64,000 bases of DNA from Streptomyces griseoflavus (GCF_014649995.1 NZ_BMUC01000001.1:412313-476312); one strand, 5' to 3'; shown: positions 45,465 to 54,552, numbered from the stretch's first letter. Program-made: numbers and translations. Notes: generated by a model from the sequence alone, not told the origin.

Positions 45465-46592
45465 GTGTCAGGCGCAAGGCGGGCCGTGGGCGAGGCACGC
45501 AGGATCGTCGTCAAGGTCGGGTCCTCGTCGCTGACCACCGCGGCGGGCGGTCTGGACGCCGACCGGGTGGACGCGCTCGTCGACGTACTGGCGAAGTGCA
45601 GGAGCGGGGGAGAGCGGGAGGTCGTCCTCGTCTCGTCCGGCGCCATCGCCGCCGGGCTCGCCCCGCTGGGCCTGCGCCGCCGCCCCAGGGACCTGGCGCG
45701 GCAGCAGGCCGCCGCCAGCGTCGGCCAGGGACTGCTGGTCGCCCGCTACACCGCCTCCTTCGCCCGCTACGGCGTCCGTGTCGGCCAGGTGCTGCTGACC
45801 AGCGACGACATGAGCCGCCGCGCCCACCACCGCAACGCCTCCCGCACCCTGGACAAGCTGCTGGCGATGGGCGCCTTCCCGGTCGTCAACGAGAACGACA
45901 CCGTCGCCACCGACGAGATCCGGTTCGGCGACAACGACCGGCTCGCCGCCCTCGTCGCCCACCTGGTCCACGCCGACCTGCTGGTGCTGCTGTCCGACGT
46001 GGACGGTGTCTACGACGGTGACCCCTCCCGCCCCGGCACCTCGCGCATAGCGGAGGTCAGGGGCCCCGGGGACCTCGCGCACGTCGAGATCGGCAGCGCG
46101 GGCAAGGCGGGCGTCGGCACCGGCGGCATGGTCACCAAGGTCGAGGCCGCGCGGATCGCCGCCGCCGCCGGCATCCAGGTGGTCCTCACCAGTGCGGTGC
46201 ACGCCGCCGACGCCCTGGCCGGAGGCGACACCGGCACCTACTTCCACCCCACCGGGCGCCGCTCCGCCGAACGGCTGCTCTGGCTCCAGCACGCCTCCAC
46301 CCCGCAGGGCTCGCTCACCCTCGACGACGGTGCCGTGCGCGCGGTCGTCCAGGGCCGCAAGTCGCTGCTGCCGGCCGGGATCGCCGCCGTCGAGGGCGAG
46401 TTCAACGCGGGCGACCCGGTCGAGCTGCGGGACCGCGAGGGGCGTGCGGTGGCCCGGGGACTGGTCAACTTCGACGCCAAGGAGATCCCCCTCCTGATCG
46501 GCCGCTCCACCCGCGAACTCGCCCGGGATCTCGGACGTGAGTACGAACGCGAGGTCGTACACAGGGACGATCTGGTGGTCCTGCATCCGTAA
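45465..46592 (+). CDS. proB: Glutamate 5-kinase
   Basis: The 375-residue enzyme phosphorylates glutamate in the first step of proline synthesis. An amino-acid kinase domain (about 10-265) shows RIVVKVGSSSLTTAAGG, VSSGAIAAG, NENDTVATDEIRFGDND, LSDVDGVYDGDP and GTGGMVTKVEAA. A PUA domain (about 285-370, GSLTLDDGAVRAVVQGRKSLL) follows, as in full-length ProB. GTG 45465 is used. The gene is separated from proA by a small hypothetical gene, so the two proline genes are linked but not in a simple operon. Confidence 0.98.
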   Translation: MSGARRAVGEARRIVVKVGSSSLTTAAGGLDADRVDALVDVLAKCRSGGEREVVLVSSGAIAAGLAPLGLRRRPRDLARQQAAASVGQGLLVARYTASFARYGVRVGQVLLTSDDMSRRAHHRNASRTLDKLLAMGAFPVVNENDTVATDEIRFGDNDRLAALVAHLVHADLLVLLSDVDGVYDGDPSRPGTSRIAEVRGPGDLAHVEIGSAGKAGVGTGGMVTKVEAARIAAAAGIQVVLTSAVHAADALAGGDTGTYFHPTGRRSAERLLWLQHASTPQGSLTLDDGAVRAVVQGRKSLLPAGIAAVEGEFNAGDPVELRDREGRAVARGLVNFDAKEIPLLIGRSTRELARDLGREYEREVVHRDDLVVLHP

Positions 46593-46597
46593 TGTGC

Positions 46598-46629
46598 CGG
46601 AACGTCCGCCCTCGGTAGTGGACGTTCCG
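46598..46629 (+). terminator. Hairpin after proB
   Basis: CGGAACGTCC (46598-46607) pairs with GGACGTTCCG (46620-46629) around a 12-base loop, 5 bases past the stop, followed by CAAAAC. Confidence 0.65.
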
Positions 46630-46724
46630 CAAAACCGCCCCGCGATCCGCGGCGGGCTGCTCAACTTTGTCGCAGGGACCAGTCCGCCCGACCCCCGGGC
46701 GGTCCGCGTGTGAAGGAGGCCGTC

Positions 46725-47186
46725 GTGAGACGAGTGCGCCCCGGTACGACGGCGTCCCGCGGCGGCGACCGCGCGGCCGGCGAGGAGCGCGCCCTGACGA
46801 GCGTCACCGCCGGGGACCGGTTCCCGGGCGGCGAGGCCCACGACCTCCCGCGGCTGTGGCACGTCACCCTCAGCGTCTCCGGTGAACCCACCCCCGTCGC
46901 GGAGCTCCGGCGGTCGCTGGAGCAGCTGGCCCACGACCACCCCTTCCTGCTGACCAGCCGCTACGCCGAGGACCACGCGGAGATCCGCTACTGGGAGGAG
47001 GCCCGCGACCTGCACGACGCGGCCGCCGTGGCGCTGCGCCTGTGGGGCGAGCACCGGCAGACCGCGGGCCTGCCGCCGTGGGAGATCGTCGGCCTGGAGG
47101 TCATCGACCGGCCGACCTACCAGCAGCGCGTCGCCGCCGGATACGGACCGGTCCTCGCCACCCCCGTCGGCGTCCACCCCTTCTGA
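46725..47186 (+). CDS. Conserved-looking hypothetical protein between proB and proA
   Basis: GTG 46725 is preceded by AAGGAGG 5 bases upstream, a stronger case than GTG 46710. The 153-residue soluble protein has a variable, Gly/Arg-rich first 45 residues. A well-structured part follows ([70 protein letters not shown]). The beta-alpha-alpha-beta pattern suggests a small ferredoxin-like or ACT-like fold, but I cannot name a family. Its position between the two proline genes is suggestive of, but does not prove, a link to amino-acid metabolism. Confidence 0.75.
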   Translation: MRRVRPGTTASRGGDRAAGEERALTSVTAGDRFPGGEAHDLPRLWHVTLSVSGEPTPVAELRRSLEQLAHDHPFLLTSRYAEDHAEIRYWEEARDLHDAAAVALRLWGEHRQTAGLPPWEIVGLEVIDRPTYQQRVAAGYGPVLATPVGVHPF

Positions 47187-47237
47187 ACACGGGTCTCATG
47201 GTGCGGGACGACCGCCGGCCGCGGCCACCGCCCGCAC

Positions 47238-47250
47238 TACCCTTCCCTGT
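47238..47250 (+). promoter_or_regulatory. -10 box for leaderless proA transcription
   Basis: TACCCT at 47238-47243 ends 7 bases before the proA ATG (47251), and no ribosome site precedes the ATG. Transcription would start at or next to the A of the start codon. Confidence 0.5.
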
Positions 47251-48537
47251 ATGACCACGCTCTCGCCGTACGACTCGATGTCCCCGGTCGACCAGGCCGC
47301 CTACCGGGCCAAGGGCGCCGCGGCCACCCTCGCTCCGCTGCCGCGCGCCGCCAAGGACGACGCGCTGCTCGCCATCGCCGACGCGCTGGAAGTCCGCGCG
47401 AGCGAGATCGTCGAGGCCAACGCCCAGGACGTGGCCAGGGCCCGCGAGGGCGGACTGAGCGAGGGCATGATCGACCGGCTCACGCTCACCCCGGAACGGG
47501 TGCGCGCCATCGCCGCCGACGTACGGGACGTGGCCGCGCTGCCCGACCCCGTCGGCGAGGTCGTCCGCGGCTCCACCCTGCCCAACGGCATCGACCTGCG
47601 CCAGGTCCGGGTGCCGCTCGGCGTCGTCGGGATCATCTACGAGGGCCGGCCGAACGTGACCGTCGACGCCGCCGCCCTCTGCCTGAAGTCCGGCAACGCG
47701 GTCCTGCTGCGCGGTTCCTCCTCCGCGTACCGCTCGAACACCGCGCTGGTGCGGGTCCTGCGCGACGCCGTGCACGGCGCCGGGCTGCCCGCCGACGCCG
47801 TGCAGCTGGTGCCCGGCGAGAGCCGCGACAGCGTGCGCGAGCTGATGCGCGCCCGGGGCCTGGTCGACGTGCTCATCCCGCGCGGCGGCGCCTCCCTGAT
47901 CAACACGGTCGTGCGGGAGTCGGTCGTCCCGGTCATCGAGACCGGCACCGGCAACTGCCACGTCTACGTCGACGCCCGGGCAGACCTCGACATGGCCGTC
48001 GAGATCCTGGTCAACTCCAAGGCCCACCGGGTCGGCGTCTGCAACGCCGCGGAGACCCTCCTGGTCCACCAGGACATCGCCGCCGAGTTCCTGCCCCGCG
48101 CCCTGGACGCCCTGGCCGACGCCGGGGTGACCGTGCACGCCGACGAGCGCGTGATGGCGTACGCGAAGGACTCCCGCGCCACCGTCGTGGAGGCCACCAC
48201 GGAGGACTGGGAGACCGAGTACCTGTCCCACGACATCGCCGCCGCCGTCGTCGACTCCCTCGACCGCGCCGTCGAGCACATCCGGCTGTGGTCCTCGGGA
48301 CACACCGAGGCCATCGTCACCACCTCGCAGCAGGCCGCCCGCCGGTTCACCCAGTTGGTGGACTCCACCACGGTCGCGGTGAACGCCTCGACCCGTTTCA
48401 CCGACGGCGGCCAGTTCGGCTTCGGCGCGGAGATCGGCATCTCCACGCAGAAGCTGCACGCCCGGGGCCCGATGGGCCTGCCCGAGCTGACCAGCACCAA
48501 GTACATCGTCACCGGCGACGGCCACGTACGGCGCTGA
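47251..48537 (+). CDS. proA: Glutamate-5-semialdehyde dehydrogenase (gamma-glutamyl phosphate reductase)
   Basis: The 428-residue NADPH-dependent enzyme of proline synthesis belongs to the ALDH superfamily. It shows [55 protein letters not shown], the nucleophile cysteine in [15 protein letters not shown], and a C-terminal [13 protein letters not shown]. The length is normal. No ribosome site precedes ATG 47251, and a -10-like TACCCT lies just upstream, so the mRNA is probably leaderless. A 13-bp stem with loop TGA follows the stop. Confidence 0.98.
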   Translation: MTTLSPYDSMSPVDQAAYRAKGAAATLAPLPRAAKDDALLAIADALEVRASEIVEANAQDVARAREGGLSEGMIDRLTLTPERVRAIAADVRDVAALPDPVGEVVRGSTLPNGIDLRQVRVPLGVVGIIYEGRPNVTVDAAALCLKSGNAVLLRGSSSAYRSNTALVRVLRDAVHGAGLPADAVQLVPGESRDSVRELMRARGLVDVLIPRGGASLINTVVRESVVPVIETGTGNCHVYVDARADLDMAVEILVNSKAHRVGVCNAAETLLVHQDIAAEFLPRALDALADAGVTVHADERVMAYAKDSRATVVEATTEDWETEYLSHDIAAAVVDSLDRAVEHIRLWSSGHTEAIVTTSQQAARRFTQLVDSTTVAVNASTRFTDGGQFGFGAEIGISTQKLHARGPMGLPELTSTKYIVTGDGHVRR

Positions 48538-48538
48538 A

Positions 48539-48567
48539 CCGGTCGCGGCGGTGACCGCCGCGACCGG
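48539..48567 (+). terminator. Terminator after proA
   Basis: A perfect 13-bp stem (48539-48551 / 48555-48567) with a TGA loop, immediately after the stop codon. Confidence 0.8.
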
Positions 48568-48635
48568 CGTCCCGGCAGATGGATGAATTTCCATACCGTC
48601 TGCCCAAATCGTCCCCCCAGGTCTACTCTGGACGC

Positions 48636-49202
48636 GTGCCGGAGGACGTGGGGGGCACGCCGTTCCCGGACGGCAGGGAGCCCGACGACGACCACGACCG
48701 CGGAGTGTCGGACGAAGAGTTCGCCTCCGTGGTCTTCGACGAGGACTTCGTACGCGCGGCCCAGGTGCACGAGCCCACCGCCGTGGAACGCCTCCTGGCC
48801 GCCGCGCAGGCCAGAGCCGAGGCCTCCGAGGCCGAGGCCCACCGCACCCGCGCGCGCCGCGAGCGCTACGACGACGCGTACGGCGGCTACCGGCACGGCC
48901 CGCGCCACGACGACCCGGACGCCGACGCGGACGCCCTGGAGGACGACTACGGCTCCCCGGGCCCGTACGGCAGGCAGGTGCGCTGGCACCGTCCCGTCGC
49001 CTGGGTGCTCGCCCTCGTGATGGGCATCGGCATGGTCGCGCTCGCCTTCTCGGCCGTCTACCGGGGCGGCTCCTCCGGCCGGCAGGACCCCGCCCCGCCG
49101 CCCGCGTCCACCGGTGCGGAGCGGGGCAGCGCCGCCGCGCCCTCCGCGTCGGCCGACTACTCCCAGCCGGCCGTCCCGGTGATCCCCGGCGCCGGCCCCT
49201 GA
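48636..49202 (+). CDS. Single-pass membrane protein with SVVFDExFVRAA motif (1)
   Basis: GTG 48636 is inferred as a leaderless start: TACTCT (48624-48629) lies 6 bases upstream and no ribosome site is visible. The 188-residue protein has an acidic cytosolic part with SVVFDEDFVRAAQV (about 31-44), an Ala/Glu/Arg helix and a histidine/aspartate-rich linker. One membrane segment follows (PVAWVLALVMGIGMVALAFSAVY, about 127-149), then a ~40-residue Pro/Ser/Ala-rich extracytoplasmic tail. The adjacent gene encodes a protein with the same motif. The function is unknown. The location between proA and the envelope genes is conserved in Streptomyces as I remember it. Confidence 0.8.
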   Translation: MPEDVGGTPFPDGREPDDDHDRGVSDEEFASVVFDEDFVRAAQVHEPTAVERLLAAAQARAEASEAEAHRTRARRERYDDAYGGYRHGPRHDDPDADADALEDDYGSPGPYGRQVRWHRPVAWVLALVMGIGMVALAFSAVYRGGSSGRQDPAPPPASTGAERGSAAAPSASADYSQPAVPVIPGAGP

Positions 49203-49277
49203 GCCCGCGTTCCCGCCCGTCGGGAAAGGGACGCCGGCGGGCGTTTACCGCGCCGCCCCAGGACCCACCCTGAAGAT

Positions 49278-50348
49278 ATGGGAGGGCCTTCGGACCCGCC
49301 CGAGGGGACGCCCGAGGGAGCCCCCGGAGGCGGAGAGGACGAGTACGGGTCCGTCGTCTTCGACGAGTCCTTCGTCCGGGCTGCCCGGCTCCAGGAGTAC
49401 TCCGCACGAGAGCGCATCACCGACCACGCCCCGGCCGTCCGCCGCAGCCCGCCCCCGCGCAGGGGCCGACCGTCCCGGCAGGCGCTGGTCCTCCTCCTGC
49501 TGATCGCGGTGGCCTTCGGCACCGCCGTCTTCATGGGCGTGCGCCCTGGCCGCGCCCCCGCGGGCGCCGAGCCGGCCGAGCCGCTGAGGATGACCGTCGT
49601 ACCGCTCGCACCCCGGGGCGAGGTGCCCGGCACCACCGACGTCGAACGGCTGTACGCGCGCAGTCCCGCGGCCCCCTTCAACACCGGCGCCGACGGCGTG
49701 CCCCTCCCGGCGACCCGGAGCACCGAACACTTCTCCGACAGCCAGGTGGTCACCGCCCTGCTCACCGCGAAGGACTACCTCGTACGGTCCTCCCTCGACC
49801 CCGGGGTGCTCATCGGCGGCGAGACCCGCCCCGTACGGCTGCTCCTCGACTCCGGGCAGCACGGCCAGTTCGACCGGAGCTTCGACCGGCCCACCGCCGA
49901 CGGACGGCACGCGCCCACCGGATGGCTGGTCCGCTTCGACCCCTCCCAGGTGGAACTGGCCGACCAGGGGATCCGGGTCCGCGGCACCATGCGGGCGGCC
50001 GAGGCCGACGCCGCCACCCTCGAGGTGACCACCGACCACACCTTCGTCTACGCGGTGCGGCCGGCCGGCGCCGGCCGGGACGCCGAGGCGTCGCTCTTCA
50101 CCGTCCGCCGCGAGCTGCGCTTCCGCTTCGACCACGACGACCTGCGCCTGCACCAGGCCGAGCTCGTCGGCGCCCACCTCCAGGCCGGGCCGCTGTCCTG
50201 CGCCGAGGACACCGCCGCCCGGCTGCGCCCGCTGCTGGCCGGCCGGACGGCGGAGAAGGACGCCCCCCGCGGCACCGACCCCTACACCACCGACACGGCC
50301 CCGGCCCTGTGCGGCTCCCTGTCACCGGCCGCCCAGCCGAAACTCTGA
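49278..50348 (+). CDS. Single-pass membrane protein with SVVFDExFVRAA motif (2)
   Basis: The 356-residue protein has, after a Gly/Pro-rich head, the motif SVVFDESFVRAARL (about 26-39) also present in the previous protein. An Arg/Pro-rich stretch and a single membrane segment follow (about 74-93, ALVLLLLIAVAFGTAVFMGV). The ~260-residue extracytoplasmic domain contains FSDSQVVTALLTAKDYLVRSS, RPVRLLLDSGQ, RFDPSQVELAD and a Cys pair (PLSCAEDTAA and PALCGS). The outside part looks folded and mixed alpha/beta, but I recognise no family. ATG 49278 lacks a clear ribosome site. Confidence 0.8.
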   Translation: MGGPSDPPEGTPEGAPGGGEDEYGSVVFDESFVRAARLQEYSARERITDHAPAVRRSPPPRRGRPSRQALVLLLLIAVAFGTAVFMGVRPGRAPAGAEPAEPLRMTVVPLAPRGEVPGTTDVERLYARSPAAPFNTGADGVPLPATRSTEHFSDSQVVTALLTAKDYLVRSSLDPGVLIGGETRPVRLLLDSGQHGQFDRSFDRPTADGRHAPTGWLVRFDPSQVELADQGIRVRGTMRAAEADAATLEVTTDHTFVYAVRPAGAGRDAEASLFTVRRELRFRFDHDDLRLHQAELVGAHLQAGPLSCAEDTAARLRPLLAGRTAEKDAPRGTDPYTTDTAPALCGSLSPAAQPKL

Positions 50349-50384
50349 GCCCTCGCGGTCACCGGCCCCGCGGGCCCGGTGCCC

Positions 50385-51500
50385 TCAGGCGTCGCCGCGG
50401 GGCGGCCCTCCGGCGTCCGTGTCCGAGGGGCCGTCCGGCCGCGGTCCCTGCTTCGGGCCCGGGGACGCGAAGCCGCCGAAGCCGCGGCGGACCCGGTCGC
50501 CCAGGTCGCCGGCGCCGCCCGCGAGGTCACTGACCAGCTTCATCAGCGGGTCCTTGGAGTTCTTCACCTCGCCCGCGTAGGCGCTCGCCGACTCCCTCCA
50601 GGAGTCACGCACCGAGGCGTCCTGGTCCTCGTCGCGGCGCGGGTAGTGACCCTCCAGGATGCGCTGGTAGTCGCGGGAGGCCTCCCACTTCTTCAGCTCG
50701 GCGGCCCGCACCGTGGTGAACGGGTGCGAGCGGGGCAGCACGTTGAGGATCTTCAGCACGGAGTCGCGCAGATCGCCCCCGGCCTCGTACTCCTCGGCCT
50801 GCTCCAGGAACGCGTCCACGTTCATCTCGTGCAGGTGGTTGCCGCCCGCGATCTTCATCAGACCGCGCATCGACGCCTGGAGGTCCTGCCCGACCAGCAG
50901 CCCCGCACGGTCCGCGGAGAGCTCCGACTTGCGGAACCACTCGCGCAGCGCCGTCACGATCGCCATGATCGCGAAATTGCCGAGCGGGATCCAGGCGACC
51001 CGGACCGCCAGCGACGTCAGGAACAGCAGGATCGTCCGGTACACGGCGTGCCCGGACAGCGCGTGCCCGACCTCGTGCCCGACGACCGCCCGCATCTCCT
51101 CCTCGTCGAGCAGCTCCACCAGCCCCGTGGTCACCACGATGATCGGCTCGTCGAGACCGATGCACATCGCGTTGGGATTCGGGTCCTGGTTGACGTACAT
51201 CGGCGGGACCTTCTCCAGGTCCAGGATGTAGCAGGCGTCCCGCAGCATGTCGTTGAGGTGCGCGAACTGCCGGTCCGAGACCCGGACCGAGTCGGACAGG
51301 AACAGCAGCCGCAGACTGCGCTCGGGCAGCAGCCCGCTGAGCGCCTTGAAGACCGTGTCGAAGCCGCTCAGCTTCCGCAGCGCCACCAGCGCGGAGCGGT
51401 CGGCCGGGTGTTCGTACGCACGCGAGGAGATTCCGGGGAAGCGCCTGCGCTGCCTGCTCGGCACGCTCTCGTGCCCGTTGTGCTGGTGGCCGTCGGACAT
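50385..51500 (-). CDS. M48-family (HtpX-like) membrane zinc metalloprotease
   Basis: The 371-residue protein carries the zinc protease motif HEVGH (H142, E143, H146). A hydrophobic hairpin follows (about 152-185). The third zinc ligand is expected in RKSELSADRAG, and FLEQAEEYEAGG and RSHPFTTVRAAELKKW resemble the M48 C-terminal region. The N-terminal ~130 residues contain MYVNQDPNPNAMCIGLDEPIIVVTTGLVELL, typical of M48B peptidases. The last ~70 residues are Gly/Pro-rich. It is probably anchored on the cytoplasmic face of the membrane and active in membrane-protein quality control. ATG 51500 has GGGGGAAAC upstream. It is convergent with the preceding gene. Confidence 0.92.
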   Translation of the reverse strand: MSDGHQHNGHESVPSRQRRRFPGISSRAYEHPADRSALVALRKLSGFDTVFKALSGLLPERSLRLLFLSDSVRVSDRQFAHLNDMLRDACYILDLEKVPPMYVNQDPNPNAMCIGLDEPIIVVTTGLVELLDEEEMRAVVGHEVGHALSGHAVYRTILLFLTSLAVRVAWIPLGNFAIMAIVTALREWFRKSELSADRAGLLVGQDLQASMRGLMKIAGGNHLHEMNVDAFLEQAEEYEAGGDLRDSVLKILNVLPRSHPFTTVRAAELKKWEASRDYQRILEGHYPRRDEDQDASVRDSWRESASAYAGEVKNSKDPLMKLVSDLAGGAGDLGDRVRRGFGGFASPGPKQGPRPDGPSDTDAGGPPRGDA

Positions 51501-51642
51501 GTTTCCCCCATGTGCGTCTGAGTGACCTGTGCGGGCCCCGCGCCGCGGCCCGTCGCTCCCCCGCGGCGAAGCCCCAGCCTAGGCGGAGATACCGTGGACG
51601 GGCAGTACGGACGTTCGGCGAGGCCGAGGAGGCGCGGGAATC

Positions 51643-51732
51643 GTGATCCGGATCGTTCTGGTCGTCATGTTGGTGGGTTGTGCGCTCACCGCGTGGTTCC
51701 TGTTGCGCGGCTACAGCCGGAAGGACGACTGA
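51643..51732 (+). CDS. 29-residue single-span membrane peptide
   Basis: A GTG-started frame (51643) has GAGGAGG about 10 bases upstream. It encodes one hydrophobic helix (VLVVMLVGCALTAWFLL) followed by a positively charged RGYSRKDD end. The composition is what a real small membrane protein looks like. It is not overlapped by a larger gene. The function is unknown. Confidence 0.5.
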   Translation: MIRIVLVVMLVGCALTAWFLLRGYSRKDD

Positions 51733-51873
51733 GAGCCGGACAAGGTTCCTGCCGCGGCGCTCCGGACGCCGCGCACGCCCGCAACGGTGGAGTCGGCGTG
51801 ATCGTCGCGGAGACGCCCGCATACGATGAGCGGACGTCCTTGTCCCGCCCACACGCGATTGGTACTGCCGAAG

Positions 51874-52038
51874 ATGAGCTTCCACAGCGCCGCTGCCCAG
51901 TTGGTCACTCTCGCCTCCGAGGGCGGAGAGCACAGCGGCAACCACGAGAGTCTCAACCCCTACCTTGTCGGGGGCCTGGTCCTGCTGGCCCTGCTGACCC
52001 TGCTGTGGATCACCACCCGCTTCAACCGGGACCGCTGA
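51874..52038 (+). CDS. 54-residue single-span membrane protein upstream of nadD
   Basis: The small protein has a His/Glu-containing N-terminal half ([17 protein letters not shown]) and one membrane helix ([19 protein letters not shown]) ending in RFNRDR. Codon bias is typical of the host. No strong ribosome site precedes ATG 51874. It lies 70 bases before nadD on the same strand. I recall proteins of this size at this position in other Streptomyces, but no function. Confidence 0.7.
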   Translation: MSFHSAAAQLVTLASEGGEHSGNHESLNPYLVGGLVLLALLTLLWITTRFNRDR

Positions 52039-52108
52039 CCCCCGTCGGCCGGCCCGGAAGGGCACTGGCGGACGGGGCGCCCGGACCGGGCCGGTAGGGT
52101 CTGCACGC

Positions 52109-52747
52109 ATGGGAGAGCAGGACAGGCCTACCGGCCCCGGCAGTGGCCCCGCCGAACGCGGCAAGCGCCGACTGGGTGTGATGGGCGGCACCTTCGACCC
52201 GATCCACCACGGGCACCTGGTGGCGGCCAGCGAGGTCGCCGCGCAGTTCCACCTGGACGAAGTGGTCTTCGTCCCCACCGGACAGCCGTGGCAGAAGAGC
52301 CACCGCGCGGTCTCCGCCGCCGAGGACCGCTACCTGATGACGGTCATCGCGACCGCCGAGAACCCGCAGTTCTCGGTGAGCCGCATCGACATCGACCGCG
52401 GCGGCCCCACCTACACCGTGGACACCCTGCGCGACCTGAGCGCCCTCAACCCGGACACGGACCTGTTCTTCATCACCGGCGCCGACGCGCTGGCCCAGAT
52501 CCTCACCTGGCGCGACAGTGAGGAACTCTTCTCCCTGTCGCACTTCATCGGCGTGACCCGGCCCGGACACCACCTGACCGACGCCGGACTCCCCGAGGGC
52601 GGTGTCTCCCTGGTGGAGGTTCCCGCCCTCGCCATCTCCTCGACGGACTGCCGTGCGAGAGTCGCCAAGGGAGAACCCGTCTGGTATCTGGTGCCGGACG
52701 GAGTCGTGCGCTACATCGACAAGCGCGAGCTGTACCGCGGCGAGTGA
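52109..52747 (+). CDS. nadD: Nicotinate-nucleotide adenylyltransferase
   Basis: This 212-residue enzyme makes nicotinate adenine dinucleotide in NAD synthesis. It has the nucleotidyltransferase motif [11 protein letters not shown] after a ~20-residue extension, [23 protein letters not shown] and the C-terminal ISSTDCR (ISSTxxR) signature. TAGGGT (52095-52100) lies 8 bases before ATG 52109 with no ribosome site, so a leaderless transcript is likely. The LCP gene follows after 16 bases. Confidence 0.96.
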   Translation: MGEQDRPTGPGSGPAERGKRRLGVMGGTFDPIHHGHLVAASEVAAQFHLDEVVFVPTGQPWQKSHRAVSAAEDRYLMTVIATAENPQFSVSRIDIDRGGPTYTVDTLRDLSALNPDTDLFFITGADALAQILTWRDSEELFSLSHFIGVTRPGHHLTDAGLPEGGVSLVEVPALAISSTDCRARVAKGEPVWYLVPDGVVRYIDKRELYRGE

Positions 52748-52763
52748 TCCGAGAGGGGCACCG

Positions 52764-54458
52764 GTGAACGACCGATACGACGCGGGACACGGGGGCGGCG
52801 CCCCCTACGAGCTCGTCGGCTACGACGAGTACGGCCGGCCTGTCTACCGCCAGGCCGCGGACCAGCAGCCGCAGCAGTACGACGGCTACCAGCAGCAGGA
52901 TCGGCAGGACTACGCCTACGACCCGTACGCCACCGGCGGACACCAGCAGCCGTCCTACGACCCCTACGCGGCCGGCGGCGCCCCGCAGCAGCCCCAGGCC
53001 CCCTCCTACGACGGCTACGACTCCTACGACCCGTACGGCACGGGCGGGCACCAGCAGCCGTCGTACGACCCCTACGGGCAGACGGCGCACTCCGGCACCG
53101 GGCAGCAGCCCCGGGTCGCCGAACAGACCGCGCACATCCCCCAGCAGGCGGGACCGGTCGACGACGACCCGGCGCGGGACGAGCCCGACCGGGAGTACCG
53201 CACCGAGCAGTTCGCCTTCGTCGAGGAGCCCGACGGCGACTCCGAGGACGTCATCGACTGGCTCGCGTTCACCGAGAACCGCACCGAGCGCCGCGAGGAG
53301 GCCAAACGCCGCGCCCGCAGCCGCGTCGTCGCCCTCGTCGTCGCCTTCGCCCTGGTCGTGGCCGGCGGCGTCGGCTACCTCTGGTACGCGGGGAAGCTGC
53401 CCGGGCTGTCCTCCGGCCCGGAGACGGGGACCACGACGGCGGCCGGCGCCCAGAAGCGGGACGTGCTCGTCGTCCACCTCCACGACACCGAACGGGGCGG
53501 CACCGCCACCGCCCTGCTGGTCGACAACACCACCACCAAGCAGGGCACCACCGTCCTGCTGCCCAACTCCCTCGCCCTCACCGCCGACGACGGCAGCACC
53601 ACCACGCTCGCCAAGTCGGTCGAGGACGACGGCTCCGAAGGCACCAGGACCTCGCTCGACACCACCCTCGGCACCGACATCGAGGGCACCTGGCGGCTGG
53701 ACACCCCGTTCCTGCTCACCCTCGTCGACCTCGTCGGCAACATCGAGGTCGACACCGACACCGACGTGCCCGACCCGGACGCCAAGAAGGGCGAGGCACC
53801 CCTGGTCAGGAAGGGGAAGAAGCAGACCCTCAGCGGCAAGGCGGCCGTCGCCTACGCCACCCACCTCGGCTCGGGCGAGGCCCAGGACGCCCAGCTGGAG
53901 CGGTTCGGGCAGGTCCTGCACGGCGTCCTGCGCAAGATGACCTCCGACCCGGACGCCGCCACCCTCACCATCCAGACCCTCGGGCAGATCATCGAGCCGC
54001 CGCTCACCGACAAGGACCTCGGCTCCTTCCTCGCCCGGCTCTCCGACCTCGCCAAGGGCGGCGACCACCGCACCACCCTGCTGCCCGTGCGCGACGACGG
54101 CACGCTCACCGCCGAGGCGAGCGACGGCGTGGTCAAGGACGTCCTCGGCGGCACCGCGAAGAGCCCCGACCCGGACGCCGCCGTCAGCGTCTCCGTGCGC
54201 AACGCCACCGGAGCCGAAGACCGCGCCGAGAAGGCCCGCGTGGTCCTCCTCAACGGCGGCTTCACCTTCCGCGGGGCCGGCACCGCCGACGCGGTGGCCA
54301 CCTCGAAGGTCGTCTACGCGGACGCCGCCGACAAGGAGAACGCCGCCGAGGTCGCCAAGACCCTGGGGCTGCCCGCCGGTTCCGTGACCCAGGGCAAGAC
54401 CTCCGCGAACGCCCGCGTCTCGGTGGTCCTCGGCCAGGACTACGACCCCGGCTCCTAG
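52764..54458 (+). CDS. LCP (LytR-CpsA-Psr) plus LytR_C envelope protein, divergent
   Basis: GTG 52764 follows GAGAGGGG. Of 564 residues, the first ~125 are a Tyr/Gln/Gly-rich cytosolic tract with YDPY(A/G)-type repeats (three HQQPSYDPY-like units). A membrane helix lies at about 189-207, an LCP-like domain at about 230-395 (VLVVHLHD, TPFLLTLVDLVGNIEV, LSGKAAVAYATHLG) and a LytR_C domain at about 470-560 (VSVRNATG, VVLLNGGF). LCP proteins ligate glycopolymers to peptidoglycan. The position beside nadD and rsfS suggests the orthologue of S. coelicolor PdtA (SCO2578), which attaches polydiglycosylphosphate. The arginines expected in PRDT and YxRxR are missing (PNSLA and YATHLG instead), so its catalytic status is uncertain. 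Confidence 0.82.
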   Translation: MNDRYDAGHGGGAPYELVGYDEYGRPVYRQAADQQPQQYDGYQQQDRQDYAYDPYATGGHQQPSYDPYAAGGAPQQPQAPSYDGYDSYDPYGTGGHQQPSYDPYGQTAHSGTGQQPRVAEQTAHIPQQAGPVDDDPARDEPDREYRTEQFAFVEEPDGDSEDVIDWLAFTENRTERREEAKRRARSRVVALVVAFALVVAGGVGYLWYAGKLPGLSSGPETGTTTAAGAQKRDVLVVHLHDTERGGTATALLVDNTTTKQGTTVLLPNSLALTADDGSTTTLAKSVEDDGSEGTRTSLDTTLGTDIEGTWRLDTPFLLTLVDLVGNIEVDTDTDVPDPDAKKGEAPLVRKGKKQTLSGKAAVAYATHLGSGEAQDAQLERFGQVLHGVLRKMTSDPDAATLTIQTLGQIIEPPLTDKDLGSFLARLSDLAKGGDHRTTLLPVRDDGTLTAEASDGVVKDVLGGTAKSPDPDAAVSVSVRNATGAEDRAEKARVVLLNGGFTFRGAGTADAVATSKVVYADAADKENAAEVAKTLGLPAGSVTQGKTSANARVSVVLGQDYDPGS

Positions 54459-54467
54459 GGCGCCCTC

Positions 54468-54498
54468 GCGCACCCCGCGCTCATCACGTGGGGTGCGC
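54468..54498 (+). terminator. Hairpin after the LCP gene
   Basis: GCGCACCCC (54468-54476) pairs with GGGGTGCGC (54490-54498) over a 13-base loop; modest strength. rsfS begins 54 bases later. Confidence 0.5.
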
Positions 54499-54552
54499 CG
54501 GGCGGTCCGTGAGACCCTTGAGGTCAAACGACCGCCTACCGAAAGCCTGGCA

